Shown here piece by piece: positions 10,790 through 20,332 of a DNA stretch of 64,000 bases. The position numbers and the translations under genes were made by a program. The notes beneath the pieces were generated by a model, which was given only the letters and a program-made list of their open reading frames with translations, was not told the origin of the DNA and made no database searches. Positions within the stretch are counted from its first letter, which is position 1. Each line of letters opens with the position of its first letter. Origin of the DNA: Permianibacter fluminis (GTDB taxonomy: Bacteria; Pseudomonadota; Gammaproteobacteria; Enterobacterales; Permianibacteraceae); assembly GCF_013179735.1 (NCBI RefSeq), contig NZ_JABMEG010000001.1:2108001-2172000 (forward strand), written 5' to 3'.

Positions 10790-10981
10790 TCAGGCAGCTT
10801 TGACGTGATCCGGCAGCTCGTCGAGGCAGTATTTGAGCAGCTCGCGGGCATCGCAGCCGCATTTGCCGCATTGGGTGGCAACGCCCAGTTCGCGGGCGAG
10901 ATCCCGCATGCTGCTGGCGCCTTGCTCAACGGCTTCGCGGATCTGGCGGTCAGTGACGGCTTTGCACAGACATACGTACAC
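10790..10981 (-). CDS. bfd: Bacterioferritin-associated ferredoxin
   Basis: A 63-aa [2Fe-2S] protein that reduces bacterioferritin haem to mobilise stored iron. Four cysteine ligands are at C4, C6, C38 and C41 (VCLCK and CGKCG), as in the family, with the expected total length. The start is a GTG at 10981; the only nearby ATG (10973) is out of frame. The promoter upstream is overlapped by a Fur-like box, fitting induction under iron limitation, the opposite of bfr. Confidence 0.95.
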   Translation of the reverse strand: MYVCLCKAVTDRQIREAVEQGASSMRDLARELGVATQCGKCGCDARELLKYCLDELPDHVKAA

Positions 10982-11013
10982 GGCGGTGGACCTGCGGCGA
11001 CGGGATGGTGGTT

Positions 11014-11057
11014 ATTGTATGCAAATGAGAATTGATGTCAATTGATTCTGATTCGCA
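11014..11057 (-). promoter_or_regulatory. bfd promoter overlapped by a Fur-like box
   Basis: On the minus strand TTGACA (11041-11036) and TACAAT (11019-11014) are separated by 16 bp, a near-consensus sigma-70 promoter. Over the same bases lies an array of Fur-type hexamers (AATGAG AATTGA, TTGATT CTGATT on the plus strand, about 11024-11054). Fur-Fe bound here would cover the -35 and spacer. Confidence 0.7.
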
Positions 11058-11172
11058 TAAACTGGCGCCGTCGTACCGTCTGACTGACCGCAGGGGTCCG
11101 GCAGCGCAGGTCAGCAGGCCGGTTTTGCCTGCAAACTGTGCGGACGTACAAAAAAATGCCCCAGTGCGGCAC

Positions 11173-11203
11173 TTGGAAATGGTGGGGCAGCGCCCACTAT
11201 AAT
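11173..11203 (+). promoter_or_regulatory. Probable promoter of the peroxiredoxin gene
   Basis: TTGGAA at 11173-11178 and a perfect TATAAT at 11198-11203, spaced 19 bp, about 90 bp before the start codon. The spacing is longer than ideal. No clear OxyR site was recognised. Confidence 0.5.
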
Positions 11204-11292
11204 GACCGCCCTTTCCCGACCACTGTCACCTGCGGCGGCAGTGGTCACCGCTTTGATAACAGCGATTTTCACGACAACCTCAGGAGAACAAC

Positions 11293-11898
11293 ATGGGTGT
11301 ATTGGTAGGTCGTCCGGCGCCGGACTTTACCGCTGCTGCTGTACTCGGCAATGGCGAGATCGTTGACAGCTACAACTTCAAGCAAGCGATCGAAGGCAAA
11401 TATGCCGTGGTATTTTTCTACCCGCTCGATTTCACCTTCGTTTGCCCGTCGGAACTGATCGCCTTTGATCACCGCCTGAGCGAATTCAAGAGCCGTGGCG
11501 TTGAAGTCATCGGCGTGTCGATCGACAGCCAGTTCAGCCACCACGCCTGGCGCAATACGCCGGTTGAAAAGGGCGGCATCGGCCCGGTTGGCTATCCGCT
11601 GATCGCTGACGTCAAGCACGACATTTGCCGCGCTTACGATGTTGAGCATCCGGATGCCGGCGTGGTGTTCCGTGGCTCGTTCCTGATCGACAAAAAAGGC
11701 GTGGTTCGTCACCAAGTGGTCAATGATCTGCCGCTCGGCCGCAACATCGACGAAATGCTGCGCATGATTGACGCGCTGCAATTCACCGAAGAGCATGGCG
11801 AGGTTTGCCCGGCTGGTTGGAGCAAAGGCAAGAAAGGCATGACCGCGTCGCCGGAAGGTGTCGCCAAGTACCTGGCGAGCGAAAGCAAGTCGCTATAA
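11293..11898 (+). CDS. 2-Cys peroxiredoxin (AhpC/Prx1 type)
   Basis: A 201-aa thiol peroxidase that reduces hydrogen and organic peroxides. The peroxidatic cysteine is C51 in DFTFVCPSEL and the resolving cysteine is C172 in GEVCPAGW, giving the typical 2-Cys arrangement. It is closer to the Prx1/Tsa branch than to ahpC linked with ahpF, and no ahpF is nearby; thioredoxin is the likely reductant. AGGAGAAC precedes the ATG at 11293. It sits close to bfr, bfd and sodB in an oxidative-stress and iron neighbourhood, and ends with a strong terminator. Confidence 0.95.
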   Translation: MGVLVGRPAPDFTAAAVLGNGEIVDSYNFKQAIEGKYAVVFFYPLDFTFVCPSELIAFDHRLSEFKSRGVEVIGVSIDSQFSHHAWRNTPVEKGGIGPVGYPLIADVKHDICRAYDVEHPDAGVVFRGSFLIDKKGVVRHQVVNDLPLGRNIDEMLRMIDALQFTEEHGEVCPAGWSKGKKGMTASPEGVAKYLASESKSL

Positions 11899-11914
11899 GT
11901 CTTGCTGTCGAAAC

Positions 11915-11946
11915 AAAAAAAGCCGCTTTCGAGCGGCTTTTTTTTG
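11915..11946. terminator. Bidirectional terminator after the peroxiredoxin gene
   Basis: A-run, AGCCGC, TTTCGA loop, GCGGCT, T-run. It lies between convergent genes. Confidence 0.9.
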
Positions 11947-11970
11947 CCTTTACCTATGCTGCAGAGCGGT

Positions 11971-12705
11971 TTACGGTGCGGGAATTTCCCACTTTTTTCG
12001 CAGCTCAGCCAACAGTTCCGGATGACTGCGTAAAAACGCATTGAACTCGGCCAGGATGTCGCCATGCCTGATGGTGGACAGATGGTAGTGCGAGTCGGTG
12101 TGCGGCAGTGACGGGTCGTATACCAAGGCGCCCGGTTGCCGCTCGGTTTTGGCCAGATGGCGGGCAGCTACAACCACATTGAAATAACTGCCATCGACCC
12201 GGCCACTGAGCGTGGCTTTGGTCAACGCTTCCAGGGTGTCCATTTCACTCAGTTTGACCCGGCCATCGCGGATGCGATCAAGGTAATCGAAGGCGGTAAA
12301 GCCGCGCACGGTGGCGATGATCTTCAGGGTGTCAACACCGTTGCCGACCCGGTTTGGTCGCACCAGAACGCCGTCGGTAAATTCAATGATCGGCTCACTG
12401 TACTGGATCGCAATGCCGTTCTTTTCTGTTGCCAGCCAATAAGGATTGTCAGGAAATTTGAAATCGAGATGGTCGGCCAGAAACTCAATGTACAGCCGCT
12501 TGATGGGCAATGCCCGATACCGAAATGTATGACCGCTGTCAGCAGCAAACGCCTCCAGCACGTCATGGCCAAAGCCGCTGAATTGCTGGTTTTGATAGGC
12601 ATAGTACGGCAAGTAGTTGAGTTCTTCGATGCCGACCAGCAAAGGCTCGGCGCTGACAGCCTGACCGCACCACAAGCCGAGCAACCAGAAAAGCGAATGG
12701 CGCAT
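11971..12705 (-). CDS. Periplasmic solute-binding-like protein (SBP_bac_3 type), orphan
   Basis: A 244-aa exported protein: signal peptide MRHSLFWLLGLWCGQAVSAEP cleaved near residue 20, then the fold of type 3 extracellular solute-binding proteins (LLVGIEELNYLPYYAY, FSGFGHDVLEAFAADSGHTF, GRVDGSYFN). No transporter permease or ATPase is adjacent, so it may be a sensor or scavenging protein rather than a transport component, as with many such orphans in gammaproteobacteria. The start at 12705 has GGAGG upstream. A second orphan of the same general kind is at 45.4 kb. Confidence 0.75.
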   Translation of the reverse strand: MRHSLFWLLGLWCGQAVSAEPLLVGIEELNYLPYYAYQNQQFSGFGHDVLEAFAADSGHTFRYRALPIKRLYIEFLADHLDFKFPDNPYWLATEKNGIAIQYSEPIIEFTDGVLVRPNRVGNGVDTLKIIATVRGFTAFDYLDRIRDGRVKLSEMDTLEALTKATLSGRVDGSYFNVVVAARHLAKTERQPGALVYDPSLPHTDSHYHLSTIRHGDILAEFNAFLRSHPELLAELRKKWEIPAP

Positions 12706-13118
12706 TCTGCCTCCGATAGCCACATCTTCAGATAGCACATTCGCATCGCTGTCATGGCACTGGCAACACGCCGTTACCGCTTAGCTGGCGCGTTCACACC
12801 GACCACTACGATTACACCCGAACTGCGCAGTGAGCACGGTCGCCGCCATGCCAAACCGGTGCCGCTACCTGCTGGCCTCTGTGCAGGTATAGCTGAATCA
12901 ATCAGAACTGCCAGCGGCAAATCGGCGATCGCCATCGACGCACAGAGACCTGAAAGCCCAACGATAAATTGACGCGCCAGACTCAAGTCAGTACGTATGT
13001 CTAAGTAGAGAACCTGATCCGTAGCGACAAGGCGCCGGAATTATTGTGCTGAATGGCTGGGCGCGGAAGAAAAAAACGCCAGCATGAGGCTGGCGTTTTT
13101 TTTATTCCGCGCGGACTA
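12706..13118. other. Intergenic region without a recognisable gene
   Basis: About 410 bp. It contains the upstream region of the solute-binding-like gene and, at its right end, the terminator of the M48 protease gene. Short frames on both strands have neither ribosome sites nor recognisable products. Confidence 0.5.
13069..13103 (-). terminator. Terminator after the M48 protease gene
   Basis: AACGCCAGC, ATGA loop, GGCTGGCGTT flanked by A and T runs, just beyond the stop codon at 13119. Confidence 0.85.
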
Positions 13119-13925
13119 TCAATTGCGCAGCGTGTAACTCGGTCGTGGTGCCGGGTCGCGGTAGTACGGTTCCATTTTCGGCACCAGTTTGGCGAGTGCA
13201 TCCTGGCGTTTGCCCGGCGCCGGGTGGGTGCTGAGCCAATCGAAGTTGCTGCTGCCACTGACCTCGGCCATTTTCTTCCACAGCGTGACAGCGGCGCGTG
13301 GATCGTAGCCGGCTTTCGCGGCCAGCTCGATGCCGATGGTGTCGGCTTCACTTTCAGCAGTGCGGCTGTTGGGCAGTTGCACTGCCACCGCGGCAGCCAT
13401 TGCGCCAGCGGACACGGCCAGCGGATTGTCGCGCTGGGCGACGCCGAGCAGGGCAACGCCGGTGCTTGTCGCCATTGCTACCGACATCTTTTCAGCCGTG
13501 TGATTGGACAGTGCGTGGCCGATTTCGTGGCCCATCACTTGGGCGATTTCGTCATCGCTGGCGTCCAGTTTTTCGATCAGACCGGTGTACATCGCCATGC
13601 GGCCACCGGCCATGCAAAACGCATTGACCGTTTCCGGTTCGGCGATGACCTTGACACTCCATTCCCAGCTTTCCGTTTCCGGCCGGAACTTGATTGCCTG
13701 CGCCACCAATTTGCCGGTGATGGCTTCGACCCGTTTGATCAGCGCCTTGTCCTGACTCAATTTGCCTTTCTGGCCAAGCTGCGTCATTTCGGCCACGTAG
13801 GCTTCCTTGGAATCGCTGATTGCCTGCTGCTCCGATACCAGCATCAGTTGCCGGCGACCGGTTACCGGGTTGACGGCGCAGGCGGTGCTGAGTGCAGCCA
13901 GCAGCAATACCACGGCGATACGCAT
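13119..13925 (-). CDS. M48-family metalloprotease, lipoprotein
   Basis: A 268-aa zinc metallopeptidase. The N terminus MRIAVVLLLAALSTAC ends in a lipobox with the acylated cysteine at C16, placing the protein on the periplasmic face of the envelope. The zinc motif HEIGH is at 133-137, with the third ligand glutamate in SRTAESEADTIGIEL and the downstream WLSTHPAPGKRQDAL conserved in the LoiP/BepA-like group. Without a TPR domain it is nearer LoiP than BepA. It probably degrades misfolded outer-membrane proteins. GGAGAC precedes the start. Confidence 0.9.
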   Translation of the reverse strand: MRIAVVLLLAALSTACAVNPVTGRRQLMLVSEQQAISDSKEAYVAEMTQLGQKGKLSQDKALIKRVEAITGKLVAQAIKFRPETESWEWSVKVIAEPETVNAFCMAGGRMAMYTGLIEKLDASDDEIAQVMGHEIGHALSNHTAEKMSVAMATSTGVALLGVAQRDNPLAVSAGAMAAAVAVQLPNSRTAESEADTIGIELAAKAGYDPRAAVTLWKKMAEVSGSSNFDWLSTHPAPGKRQDALAKLVPKMEPYYRDPAPRPSYTLRN

Positions 13926-13991
13926 GAATCTGTCTCCTTGAACGGATGAATGGTGTAGCTCATTCGGCTTTGAATTGCGGGCTGACGAATG

Positions 13992-14687
13992 TCAGTCGCA
14001 ACTGCCTTCGACTTTTTCTTCCTCTTCGGCGGCCATGCCGCCCAGCGGCGGCCAGCCGCCCAGATCCTGCCAGCGATTGATGATGCCGCAAAACAAATCC
14101 GCGGTGCGTTCGGCATCGTACACGGCCGAATGCGCTTCGTTGCCATCGAACTCAATGCCAGCGTGGGCGCAGGCTTTGGCCAGTACCGTTTGCCCGTAAG
14201 CGAGACCGGCCAGCGTGGCGGTATCGAAACTGGTGAACGGATGAAACGGGCTGCGCTTGATGCTGGTACGCTCGATGGCGGCATTCAGAAACGCCAGATC
14301 GAACCAGGCGTTGTGGCCCACCAGCACCGTGCGGTGGCAACCGTGTTTTTTCTGGGCCGCACGCACTTTGTGGAAAATTTCATTCAGCGCCTCTTTTTCG
14401 CTCACGGCAAAGCGGAACGGATGCGTCGGATCGATTCCGGTGAAGGCAAGCGCGGCCGCTTCGATATTGGCGCCGACAAACGGTTCGACATGGCAGTGCA
14501 CGCTGTCACCGCGCTGCACCGCGCCGGTGACTGGATCGATTTCAATCAGCGTGGCGGCGATTTCGAGCAGGGCATCGGTGCGGGCATTGAAGCCGCCGGT
14601 TTCCACGTCGACGATGACGGGATAGAAACCGCGAAAGCGCTTGGCCAGCGAAAAAGTTGTCGGATTTGCCTGATAGGAGTCGCTCAC
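13992..14687 (-). CDS. rnt: Ribonuclease T
   Basis: A 231-aa DEDDh 3'-5' exoribonuclease that trims tRNA 3' ends and matures 5S and 23S rRNA. Exo I motif [20 protein letters not shown], Exo [14 protein letters not shown] and Exo [17 protein letters not shown] are all intact, and the length fits. The C-terminal acidic tail (EEEEKVEGS) is a little long. It lies directly downstream of pyrC (2-nt gap), the usual gammaproteobacterial rnt-pyrC neighbourhood, and is likely co-transcribed with it. Confidence 0.95.
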   Translation of the reverse strand: MSDSYQANPTTFSLAKRFRGFYPVIVDVETGGFNARTDALLEIAATLIEIDPVTGAVQRGDSVHCHVEPFVGANIEAAALAFTGIDPTHPFRFAVSEKEALNEIFHKVRAAQKKHGCHRTVLVGHNAWFDLAFLNAAIERTSIKRSPFHPFTSFDTATLAGLAYGQTVLAKACAHAGIEFDGNEAHSAVYDAERTADLFCGIINRWQDLGGWPPLGGMAAEEEEKVEGSCD

Positions 14688-14689
14688 GC

Positions 14690-15721
14690 TCAGCCCACCA
14701 GCTTGTAGCGCAGCGCTTCACCGGCGCGCAGCGGCACAATCTCGTCACTGCCAAAGGCATAACGCGCTGGAACCTGCCATTCCTCCTGATGCAGATGCAC
14801 GTATTCGGTTGGCCGGGCGACGCCATACCAGTCACTGCCAAACAGGCTGGAAAAGCCTTCCAGCCGATCCAGCTTGCCAACACTGGCAAACGCTTCGGCG
14901 TACAGCTCGACTGCGGCATGCGCGGTGTAACAGCCGGCGCAGCCGCAGCTGGCTTCCTTGGTGTGAACGGCATGCGGTGCGCTGTCGGTGCCAAGGAAGA
15001 ACCGGGCATTGCCGCTGGTGGCGGCGTCGAGCAGTGCCGCGCGATGGTGCTCGCGCTTGAGCACCGGCAAACAGTAATAGTGCGGCCGGATGCCGCCCTG
15101 AAAAATCGCGTTGCGGTTGTACAGCAGATGGTGGGCGGTGATGGTCGCAGCGACCTGATGCTCGCTGTCGCGGACAAATTCGGCGGCATCCTTGGTGGTG
15201 ATGTGTTCGAACACCACTTTCAAACCGGGAAAGCGTTTCAGGGTCGGGATCAGGGTGCGATCGATAAAAACTTTTTCCCGATCAAAAATGTCGACGTGGT
15301 GATCGGTTTCCTCGCCGTGCACGCACAGCGGCACGCCGTGCTTTTCCATTTCTGCCAGCACACCATAGACTTTTTCGATGCCGGTGACGCCGGCATCGGA
15401 GTTGGTGGTGGCGCCAGCCGGATACAGTTTGTAGGCAAGGGCGAAATCGCTTTGTTTGACCGCGGCCACTTCCTTGGCATCGCTGTTGTCGGTCAGGTAC
15501 AAGGCCATCAGCGGTTCAAAGCGATTGCCGGCCGGTCGTGCCGCCAGAATGCGTTCACGGTAACCGGCGGCTTGCGCCAGCGTGATCACCGGTGGCTTCA
15601 GGTTCGGCATCACCAGTGCGCGACCAAACTGATTCGCGGTGTGCGCGACCGTGCTGGTCAATTTGGCACCGTCACGCAGGTGCAGGTGCCAATCATCGGG
15701 GCGGAGCAATCGTAAACTCAT
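14690..15721 (-). CDS. pyrC: Dihydroorotase
   Basis: A 343-aa class II dihydroorotase that closes carbamoyl-aspartate to dihydroorotate in pyrimidine synthesis. The metal-binding DWHLHLRDG (residues 10-18), carboxylated lysine in [15 protein letters not shown], the histidines in CVHGE and VFEHITT, and the catalytic aspartate in GTDSAPH are present. The ATG at 15721 matches the family N terminus ([18 protein letters not shown]). The start overlaps by ATGA the end of a 54-codon upstream frame that itself begins with a degenerate copy of the pyrC start (see 15718-15882). Confidence 0.96.
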   Translation of the reverse strand: MSLRLLRPDDWHLHLRDGAKLTSTVAHTANQFGRALVMPNLKPPVITLAQAAGYRERILAARPAGNRFEPLMALYLTDNSDAKEVAAVKQSDFALAYKLYPAGATTNSDAGVTGIEKVYGVLAEMEKHGVPLCVHGEETDHHVDIFDREKVFIDRTLIPTLKRFPGLKVVFEHITTKDAAEFVRDSEHQVAATITAHHLLYNRNAIFQGGIRPHYYCLPVLKREHHRAALLDAATSGNARFFLGTDSAPHAVHTKEASCGCAGCYTAHAAVELYAEAFASVGKLDRLEGFSSLFGSDWYGVARPTEYVHLHQEEWQVPARYAFGSDEIVPLRAGEALRYKLVG

Positions 15722-15882
15722 GGTTGGGTCAGACTCATATGGGTGGCAGGCGCGAACCGACCGATCGGGAAACGGTTGCCGTTTACGGCCTGAGCATGTT
15801 TTGCCTGCAAGCGGGTCAATCGCGCGCCAAGCTGACGCCGGTGCCGGCACCAAGCATCGGGGCGGAGCAGTCGCAGGCTCAT
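15718..15882 (-). other. Leader ORF starting with a partial duplicate of the pyrC 5' end
   Basis: A 54-codon frame from ATG 15882 to TGA 15718. Its first eleven residues, [11 protein letters not shown], copy the start of PyrC ([11 protein letters not shown]); after that it diverges. The duplicated stretch is about 50 bp, including some bases 5' to the start codon. Its stop overlaps the pyrC ATG (ATGA). It is either a degenerate remnant of a tandem duplication or a translated leader that couples to pyrC. No clear ribosome site was found, so translation is uncertain. Confidence 0.5.
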
Positions 15883-16001
15883 GCTCGGGACAGACTCGGA
15901 AAGCGGAATCGGGCAAGTGGCCGGCAATTATACCTGCCGCTCAAGAATCGGCACGGTCAGCCGATAAATCCGGAAGAATCGTCTCGGCAATGGCAGGGCT
16001 C

Positions 16002-16889
16002 ATGATGAGCATGTTCCGGAAAACATCACTCCCGCTCGGGCTGATCGCCATTGCCGGCCTGCTCAGCGCCAGCGTCAGCGCCGAGCTGCTGCGCTATGAA
16101 GCCGATATCGAGCAATCCGGCTGGAAGACCACGCGTTCGGCGCTGCGTTGCACCCTGAGCCACGACATCCCCGGCTTCGGCCGCGCCTATTTCTTCGCCA
16201 GCAATGGCCAGCGCAACCTCGGTTTTGAACTGCAGAGTGAGTGGTCGTTGCCCTTGCAGCCCGGCCCGGTGACCATGCGCTCGCTGCCGCCCGCCTGGTC
16301 CACGGGCGAGCCGGCCGCCGAGCTTGGCATTGCACCGTATACCGAAGGCCGGACGCTGGTTGCCTTGAAGCAGGCCGCAGCCTGGCGGCTGCTGACCGAG
16401 CTTGGCCAGGGCCGGTTTCCGACGTTTTTCACCGACCGTTATGGCGACAATCAAAGCCCGGTTGCGGTTGGGGTGTCGGCGGTACGCTTTGCCGCCGCCA
16501 ACCAGAAATTCCAGGATTGCCTGGCCGGCCTGCTGCCGTACACGTTTGCCGACATCGCCAAGTCGACGGTCTATTTCGAACATGACAAGGTCGATTTCAC
16601 CCCGCAGACCCGGGCCCGGCTGAATCAGATCCGGGACTACCTGAAAGCCGACAAAACCCTCGATTTGATGCTCATCGAAGGCCACACCGACAGCATGGGT
16701 GGGCGCTGGTTCAACCAGCAGCTCGGCAAGCGGCGCGCCGAGGCCGTACGCGATTACCTGCTGCAGTCCGGCATCGATGCCAAGCGGGTGCAGACGGTGA
16801 CTTACGGCGAGCGCAAGCCGGCCGCGGACAACAAGAGCGAGTACGGTCGCGCCAAAAACCGGCGGGTGCAGATTTCCATCAGCCGGTAA
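16002..16889 (+). CDS. motY: MotY-like protein, OmpA-family C-terminal domain
   Basis: A 295-aa exported protein: signal peptide ending SASVSAE, an N-terminal domain of about 130 residues (RYEADIEQSGWKTTRSALRC, then FGRAYFFASNGQR) typical of sodium-type flagellar MotY, and a C-terminal OmpA peptidoglycan-binding domain (VYFEHDKVDFTP, IEGHTDSMGGRWFNQQLGKRRAEAVRDYL region, GRAKNRRVQI). In Vibrio and Pseudomonas MotY forms the T ring that helps hold stators at the basal body. The start was placed at ATG 16002 by the signal peptide; ATGs at 15990 and 16005 are alternatives. Stator-type genes are at 46.3-48.1 kb. Confidence 0.85.
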   Translation: MMSMFRKTSLPLGLIAIAGLLSASVSAELLRYEADIEQSGWKTTRSALRCTLSHDIPGFGRAYFFASNGQRNLGFELQSEWSLPLQPGPVTMRSLPPAWSTGEPAAELGIAPYTEGRTLVALKQAAAWRLLTELGQGRFPTFFTDRYGDNQSPVAVGVSAVRFAAANQKFQDCLAGLLPYTFADIAKSTVYFEHDKVDFTPQTRARLNQIRDYLKADKTLDLMLIEGHTDSMGGRWFNQQLGKRRAEAVRDYLLQSGIDAKRVQTVTYGERKPAADNKSEYGRAKNRRVQISISR

Positions 16890-17005
16890 GGCGGAGGAGC
16901 GTTGAACAGCCATGACCGGTCAATTGGTACGCATTTAGGCACATGACCGGCAGGCAGGACTCGGGTATATTGGCCGGCCGTTTTTTGACCAATTCCGGCC
17001 CTCGC

Positions 17006-17416
17006 ATGCGACTGCTGCATACCATGATCCGGGTGGGCGATCTGGACCGCTCACTGCATTTCTATACGGACATTCTTGGCATGAAGCTGTTGCGCCGGCG
17101 CGACTACCCCGATAGCGCCGATCCCCAAAAAGGCTTCACGCTGGCATTTGTTGGTTACGGTGACGAGAGCGACAGCAGCGTGATCGAGCTGACCCATAAC
17201 TGGGGCGTCGATCACTACGAACTCGGCAACGCCTTCGGCCATCTGGCCATCGGCGTTGATGACGTGTACGCCGCCGCCGAACGCATCCGTGCGGCTGGCG
17301 GCAAAATTGTTCGTGAGCCGGGTCCGATGAAAGGCGGCAGCACCGTGCTGGCCTTTGTCGAAGATCCGGATGGCTATCGCATTGAGCTGTTGCCGGCCCA
17401 GCGCCGCAACGATTGA
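17006..17416 (+). CDS. gloA: Lactoylglutathione lyase (glyoxalase I)
   Basis: A 136-aa metalloenzyme that isomerises the methylglyoxal-glutathione hemithioacetal. It is the length of the short, Ni-type bacterial enzyme. Metal ligands can be placed at H5 ([11 protein letters not shown]), the glutamate in [10 protein letters not shown], the histidine in [10 protein letters not shown] and the glutamate in GYRIELLP. The start at 17006 is set by the family N terminus; the frame from 16943 would begin upstream of a TATATT (16966-16971) that may be the -10 box. Single gene. Confidence 0.95.
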   Translation: MRLLHTMIRVGDLDRSLHFYTDILGMKLLRRRDYPDSADPQKGFTLAFVGYGDESDSSVIELTHNWGVDHYELGNAFGHLAIGVDDVYAAAERIRAAGGKIVREPGPMKGGSTVLAFVEDPDGYRIELLPAQRRND

Positions 17417-17564
17417 CGCGAAACTGGCAAATTTGTACCGCTGGGCTAGATTTGTCTGACCGAGCGCCAGCTAGCAATCATTACCACTCTCCGACGTTGT
17501 AGATCGTTCAAAGCGTGCCAGGGATTCGGCGTGCCGAGAAGTCTTGTCCCAAAGAGGCGAAGGC

Positions 17565-19547
17565 ATGAACCTGACTGTTACCCAACGCATTAGCGCCGGC
17601 TTTGCCGTCACCTGTGCATTCCTGCTGGTCATTGCCATTGTCAGCATCGGCAGCCTGACCAAAATCCAGAGCGATTTGTCGGCCGTTGCTGATCGCGCGG
17701 CTCCAATGGTGATCAAGGGCGGCGAGCTCAATTCCGATTTGCTGGAAACCTCGCGCGCACTCGGCAAGCATTTCAACGGCCGCACCACCGAAGAGCTGCA
17801 AGCTGCACGCGCGGCTTACGATCAGGCCGAGCGCAGCTATCAAGACAGCCGCGCCGAGCTCGGCAAGCTGGTCGAAGGCGAAAAGAAAATCAGCGCCGCC
17901 CTGCAAGTCATCGATGATAAAGCCAAGGCCTACCTTGGCACGGCGCCGCGCATTTTCACTGCCCACGAAGCCGAAATCGCGGCGTTGCTGAAAGTCGCCA
18001 AGCAGCGCACCAATTTTGAAGAAAGCGGTGATGATCTCGACGGTGAGCTGGCCGAGCTGGCCGATACCGGTCGCGGTAGTATCCGCGCCGCTGCCGGTCG
18101 AATGAACCGGCTGATTCGCGAAGGTACCGTCAGCGCCATTGACGCGTTGGCGATTCGCCAAGTCAATCGGCTGGCACCGGTGCTGCGCGATCTGGAAGCG
18201 ATTGCCGAGTCGGTTGATGAGCGCAGCAAGGAATTGAAGGCAGCGGGTGCCGACAGCGATCTGCTCGACAGCATTCACAGCTACCGCGGCTTGCTCAGCG
18301 GCCCCAACAGTGTCGTGGCGATCTATCAGCAGCAACTGGAGCAGGGCGCTGCGGCCAAAGCGGCCTTCGATGAAGCCGAGGCCCAATTGGTCGAAGCGTT
18401 GGCCGCACTGCGCGAAGAAATGGCCGAGGTCGACGCCTTCAAGAACAACGCCAAGAAAAGTGCCGACAATGCGGTCAGCTATAGCCGCCTGATCGTCATC
18501 GTGGCGTCGGTGATTGCGTTGGCCTTCGCGGCGATGATCGCATTCTGGGTGACCCAGAGCATTCGCAAACCGCTGAACAACACCATGCAGGTGATTGAGC
18601 GGGTCGCCGATGGCGACATGACGGTACAGGTTCCGGTCGAAGGTCAGGACGAATTCGGTCATCTGGCCGAGTCAGTCAACCGGCTGACCGCGCAATTGCG
18701 CAACATGCTGCAGCAGATTTCCGGTACCGCCCATTCGCTGGCGTCGGCCGCCGATCAAACGGCGCGCATTTCCGAAAGCACTCACGATGCCATCGACAAG
18801 CAGCGCGCCCAGACCGAGCAAGTGGTCGTTGCCATGACCGAGATGACCGCGACCGTACAGGATGTCGCGCGCAGCGCCAACAGCACGCTGACCCAGGTGC
18901 ACAATGCGGAAAAGGAAACCAGCTCTGGCCAGGCCGTGATGCGGCATAGCATGGAGTCGATCAACCGGCTGGCTGGCGAAGTGCAGCAGTCGGTGGAAGT
19001 CATCAACCGGCTCGATGCTTTCAGTGCGCAAATCGGCACGGTACTGGATGTCATTCGCGGTATCGCCGAGCAGACCAATTTGCTGGCGTTGAATGCCGCC
19101 ATTGAAGCGGCCCGCGCCGGCGAGCAAGGCCGCGGTTTTGCCGTGGTGGCGGATGAAGTGCGCACGCTGGCCTCGCGCACACAGCAATCGACGGCCGAAA
19201 TTCAGCAAACCATCGAACGCCTGCAATTGGGTGCCCGTGAAGCGGTGCAGACCATGGCGCGCAGCCAGAAAGAGGCCGAAGCGTCGGTCACCGAAACCGC
19301 GCGTGCCGGCGAGTCGCTGGAGCGCATCACCCAGGCCATGGGCGTCATCAACGACATGAGCACGCAGATTGCCAGCGCTGCCGAAGAGCAGAGCGCCGTG
19401 ACCCATGAAATGCACGAGAACATGATGACCATTTCGGCGGCGTCGGAACAAACCTCCAGCGGCGCCGAGCAGAACCGGGCGGCGGCGCGCGAGCTGGCGC
19501 GACTGGCCGAGGCATTGCAGCAGATGGTGCAGAAATTCCGGGTCTGA
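17565..19547 (+). CDS. Methyl-accepting chemotaxis protein
   Basis: A 660-aa transmembrane chemoreceptor. Segment 1 is a transmembrane helix (about 10-32), followed by a long, mainly helical periplasmic domain of about 280 residues, a second membrane helix ([20 protein letters not shown]), a HAMP domain ([23 protein letters not shown]) and the cytoplasmic hairpin with the conserved tip [20 protein letters not shown]. No CheR-binding C-terminal pentapeptide is present. The start at 17565 follows GAGGCGAAGG. Signals to CheA/CheW outside the window; the ligand cannot be predicted. Confidence 0.95.
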   Translation: MNLTVTQRISAGFAVTCAFLLVIAIVSIGSLTKIQSDLSAVADRAAPMVIKGGELNSDLLETSRALGKHFNGRTTEELQAARAAYDQAERSYQDSRAELGKLVEGEKKISAALQVIDDKAKAYLGTAPRIFTAHEAEIAALLKVAKQRTNFEESGDDLDGELAELADTGRGSIRAAAGRMNRLIREGTVSAIDALAIRQVNRLAPVLRDLEAIAESVDERSKELKAAGADSDLLDSIHSYRGLLSGPNSVVAIYQQQLEQGAAAKAAFDEAEAQLVEALAALREEMAEVDAFKNNAKKSADNAVSYSRLIVIVASVIALAFAAMIAFWVTQSIRKPLNNTMQVIERVADGDMTVQVPVEGQDEFGHLAESVNRLTAQLRNMLQQISGTAHSLASAADQTARISESTHDAIDKQRAQTEQVVVAMTEMTATVQDVARSANSTLTQVHNAEKETSSGQAVMRHSMESINRLAGEVQQSVEVINRLDAFSAQIGTVLDVIRGIAEQTNLLALNAAIEAARAGEQGRGFAVVADEVRTLASRTQQSTAEIQQTIERLQLGAREAVQTMARSQKEAEASVTETARAGESLERITQAMGVINDMSTQIASAAEEQSAVTHEMHENMMTISAASEQTSSGAEQNRAAARELARLAEALQQMVQKFRV

Positions 19548-19653
19548 TGACGGTCAAGTGGCGCGAGCTGCGAGAACGAGCAATACAGGCGAGTCAATCG
19601 TGGCTCGGCGAGGTACGTCCGCGCTGAGTCGCAATACAAACCAAGCAAACGCA

Positions 19654-19693
19654 AGCCAACAAAAAGCCCGCATCTGCGGGCTTTTTGTTGGCT
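19654..19693. terminator. Perfect bidirectional terminator
   Basis: A 19-bp perfect inverted repeat (arm core CAACAAAAAGCCCGCA) around a 2-nt centre, with A and T tracts in the arms. It sits between the convergent chemoreceptor gene and the DUF3718-like gene. Confidence 0.9.
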
Positions 19694-19705
19694 GCTGACA
19701 GCGCC

Positions 19706-20122
19706 TCAGTTGGTCGCTTTCAGCATGTCGATAAATGGCTTCTTGGCCGGATCACTGGCGGCCTGCTCTTCAGTCCATTGCAGAATGGTTTTGCCATCGT
19801 GCTCTGGCGCACTGACGGCGGCATTGCCGACCTGGCTCAGAATGAAGTCGGTGACGTCGGTGGCGTTGAAGGCGATCGCGGTGCGCAGCAGCGAACCGCC
19901 GTTGAAGGCCCCTTCCTTGCCGCACAGAATGCCGCCATAAACGCGGCGCAGCTGAAGATCCGCATCCTTGATTTTCTTCCGGAACAGCGTGCGGTCATTG
20001 GCGCGGGCAAAGTCACAGAGCGTGGCGGCCAGGCGGGCGTAATCATCATCCGCCGCCTGGACGTTGCTGGCGGGAGCCGACAGCAGGGGCAACAGGGCGA
20101 GCAGCAGGTGGCGTTTCTTCAT
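19706..20122 (-). CDS. Small exported protein, DUF3718-like
   Basis: A 138-aa protein with a signal peptide (cleavage near SNVQAADDD). The mature part has the pattern LCDFARANDRTLFRKKI ... GILCGKEGAFNGGSLLRTAIAFNATDVTDFIL, two cysteines with a spacing like that of DUF3718 proteins, a family of small periplasmic proteins of unknown function. It lies first in a run of three small exported proteins on the minus strand, but with its own terminator, so not clearly in one operon with them. Confidence 0.6.
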   Translation of the reverse strand: MKKRHLLLALLPLLSAPASNVQAADDDYARLAATLCDFARANDRTLFRKKIKDADLQLRRVYGGILCGKEGAFNGGSLLRTAIAFNATDVTDFILSQVGNAAVSAPEHDGKTILQWTEEQAASDPAKKPFIDMLKATN

Positions 20123-20263
20123 TTTTTGCCTCGATGGTTGATCTGTTGGCAGGAGGGGATACGCGCGACCCGTGCTCTCAATACGGGCTCACGTACTGCC
20201 GTGCGGCAAAGTATAGCTGCTGTGCCAGCTAGTGAAATCTGGAAATAAAACCGGCTGTTTCTG

Positions 20264-20297
20264 TCAAAAAAATAACGCCGCCTGAGAGGCGGCGTTA
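20264..20297 (-). terminator. Terminator after the exported protein gene at 20333
   Basis: On the minus strand, ATAACGCCGCC, a 5-nt loop, GGCGGCGTTAT, then seven T. Position 30-70 bp after the stop. Confidence 0.85.
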
Positions 20298-20332
20298 TAG
20301 CAACGGGAGGTCTTTGATTTCAAAAGACTTCG

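Noticed and set aside
12754-12986. Small frames on both strands in the 12.7-13.1 kb gap
   Set aside because: No ribosome sites, no family-like sequence, and both strands are open over the same stretch.
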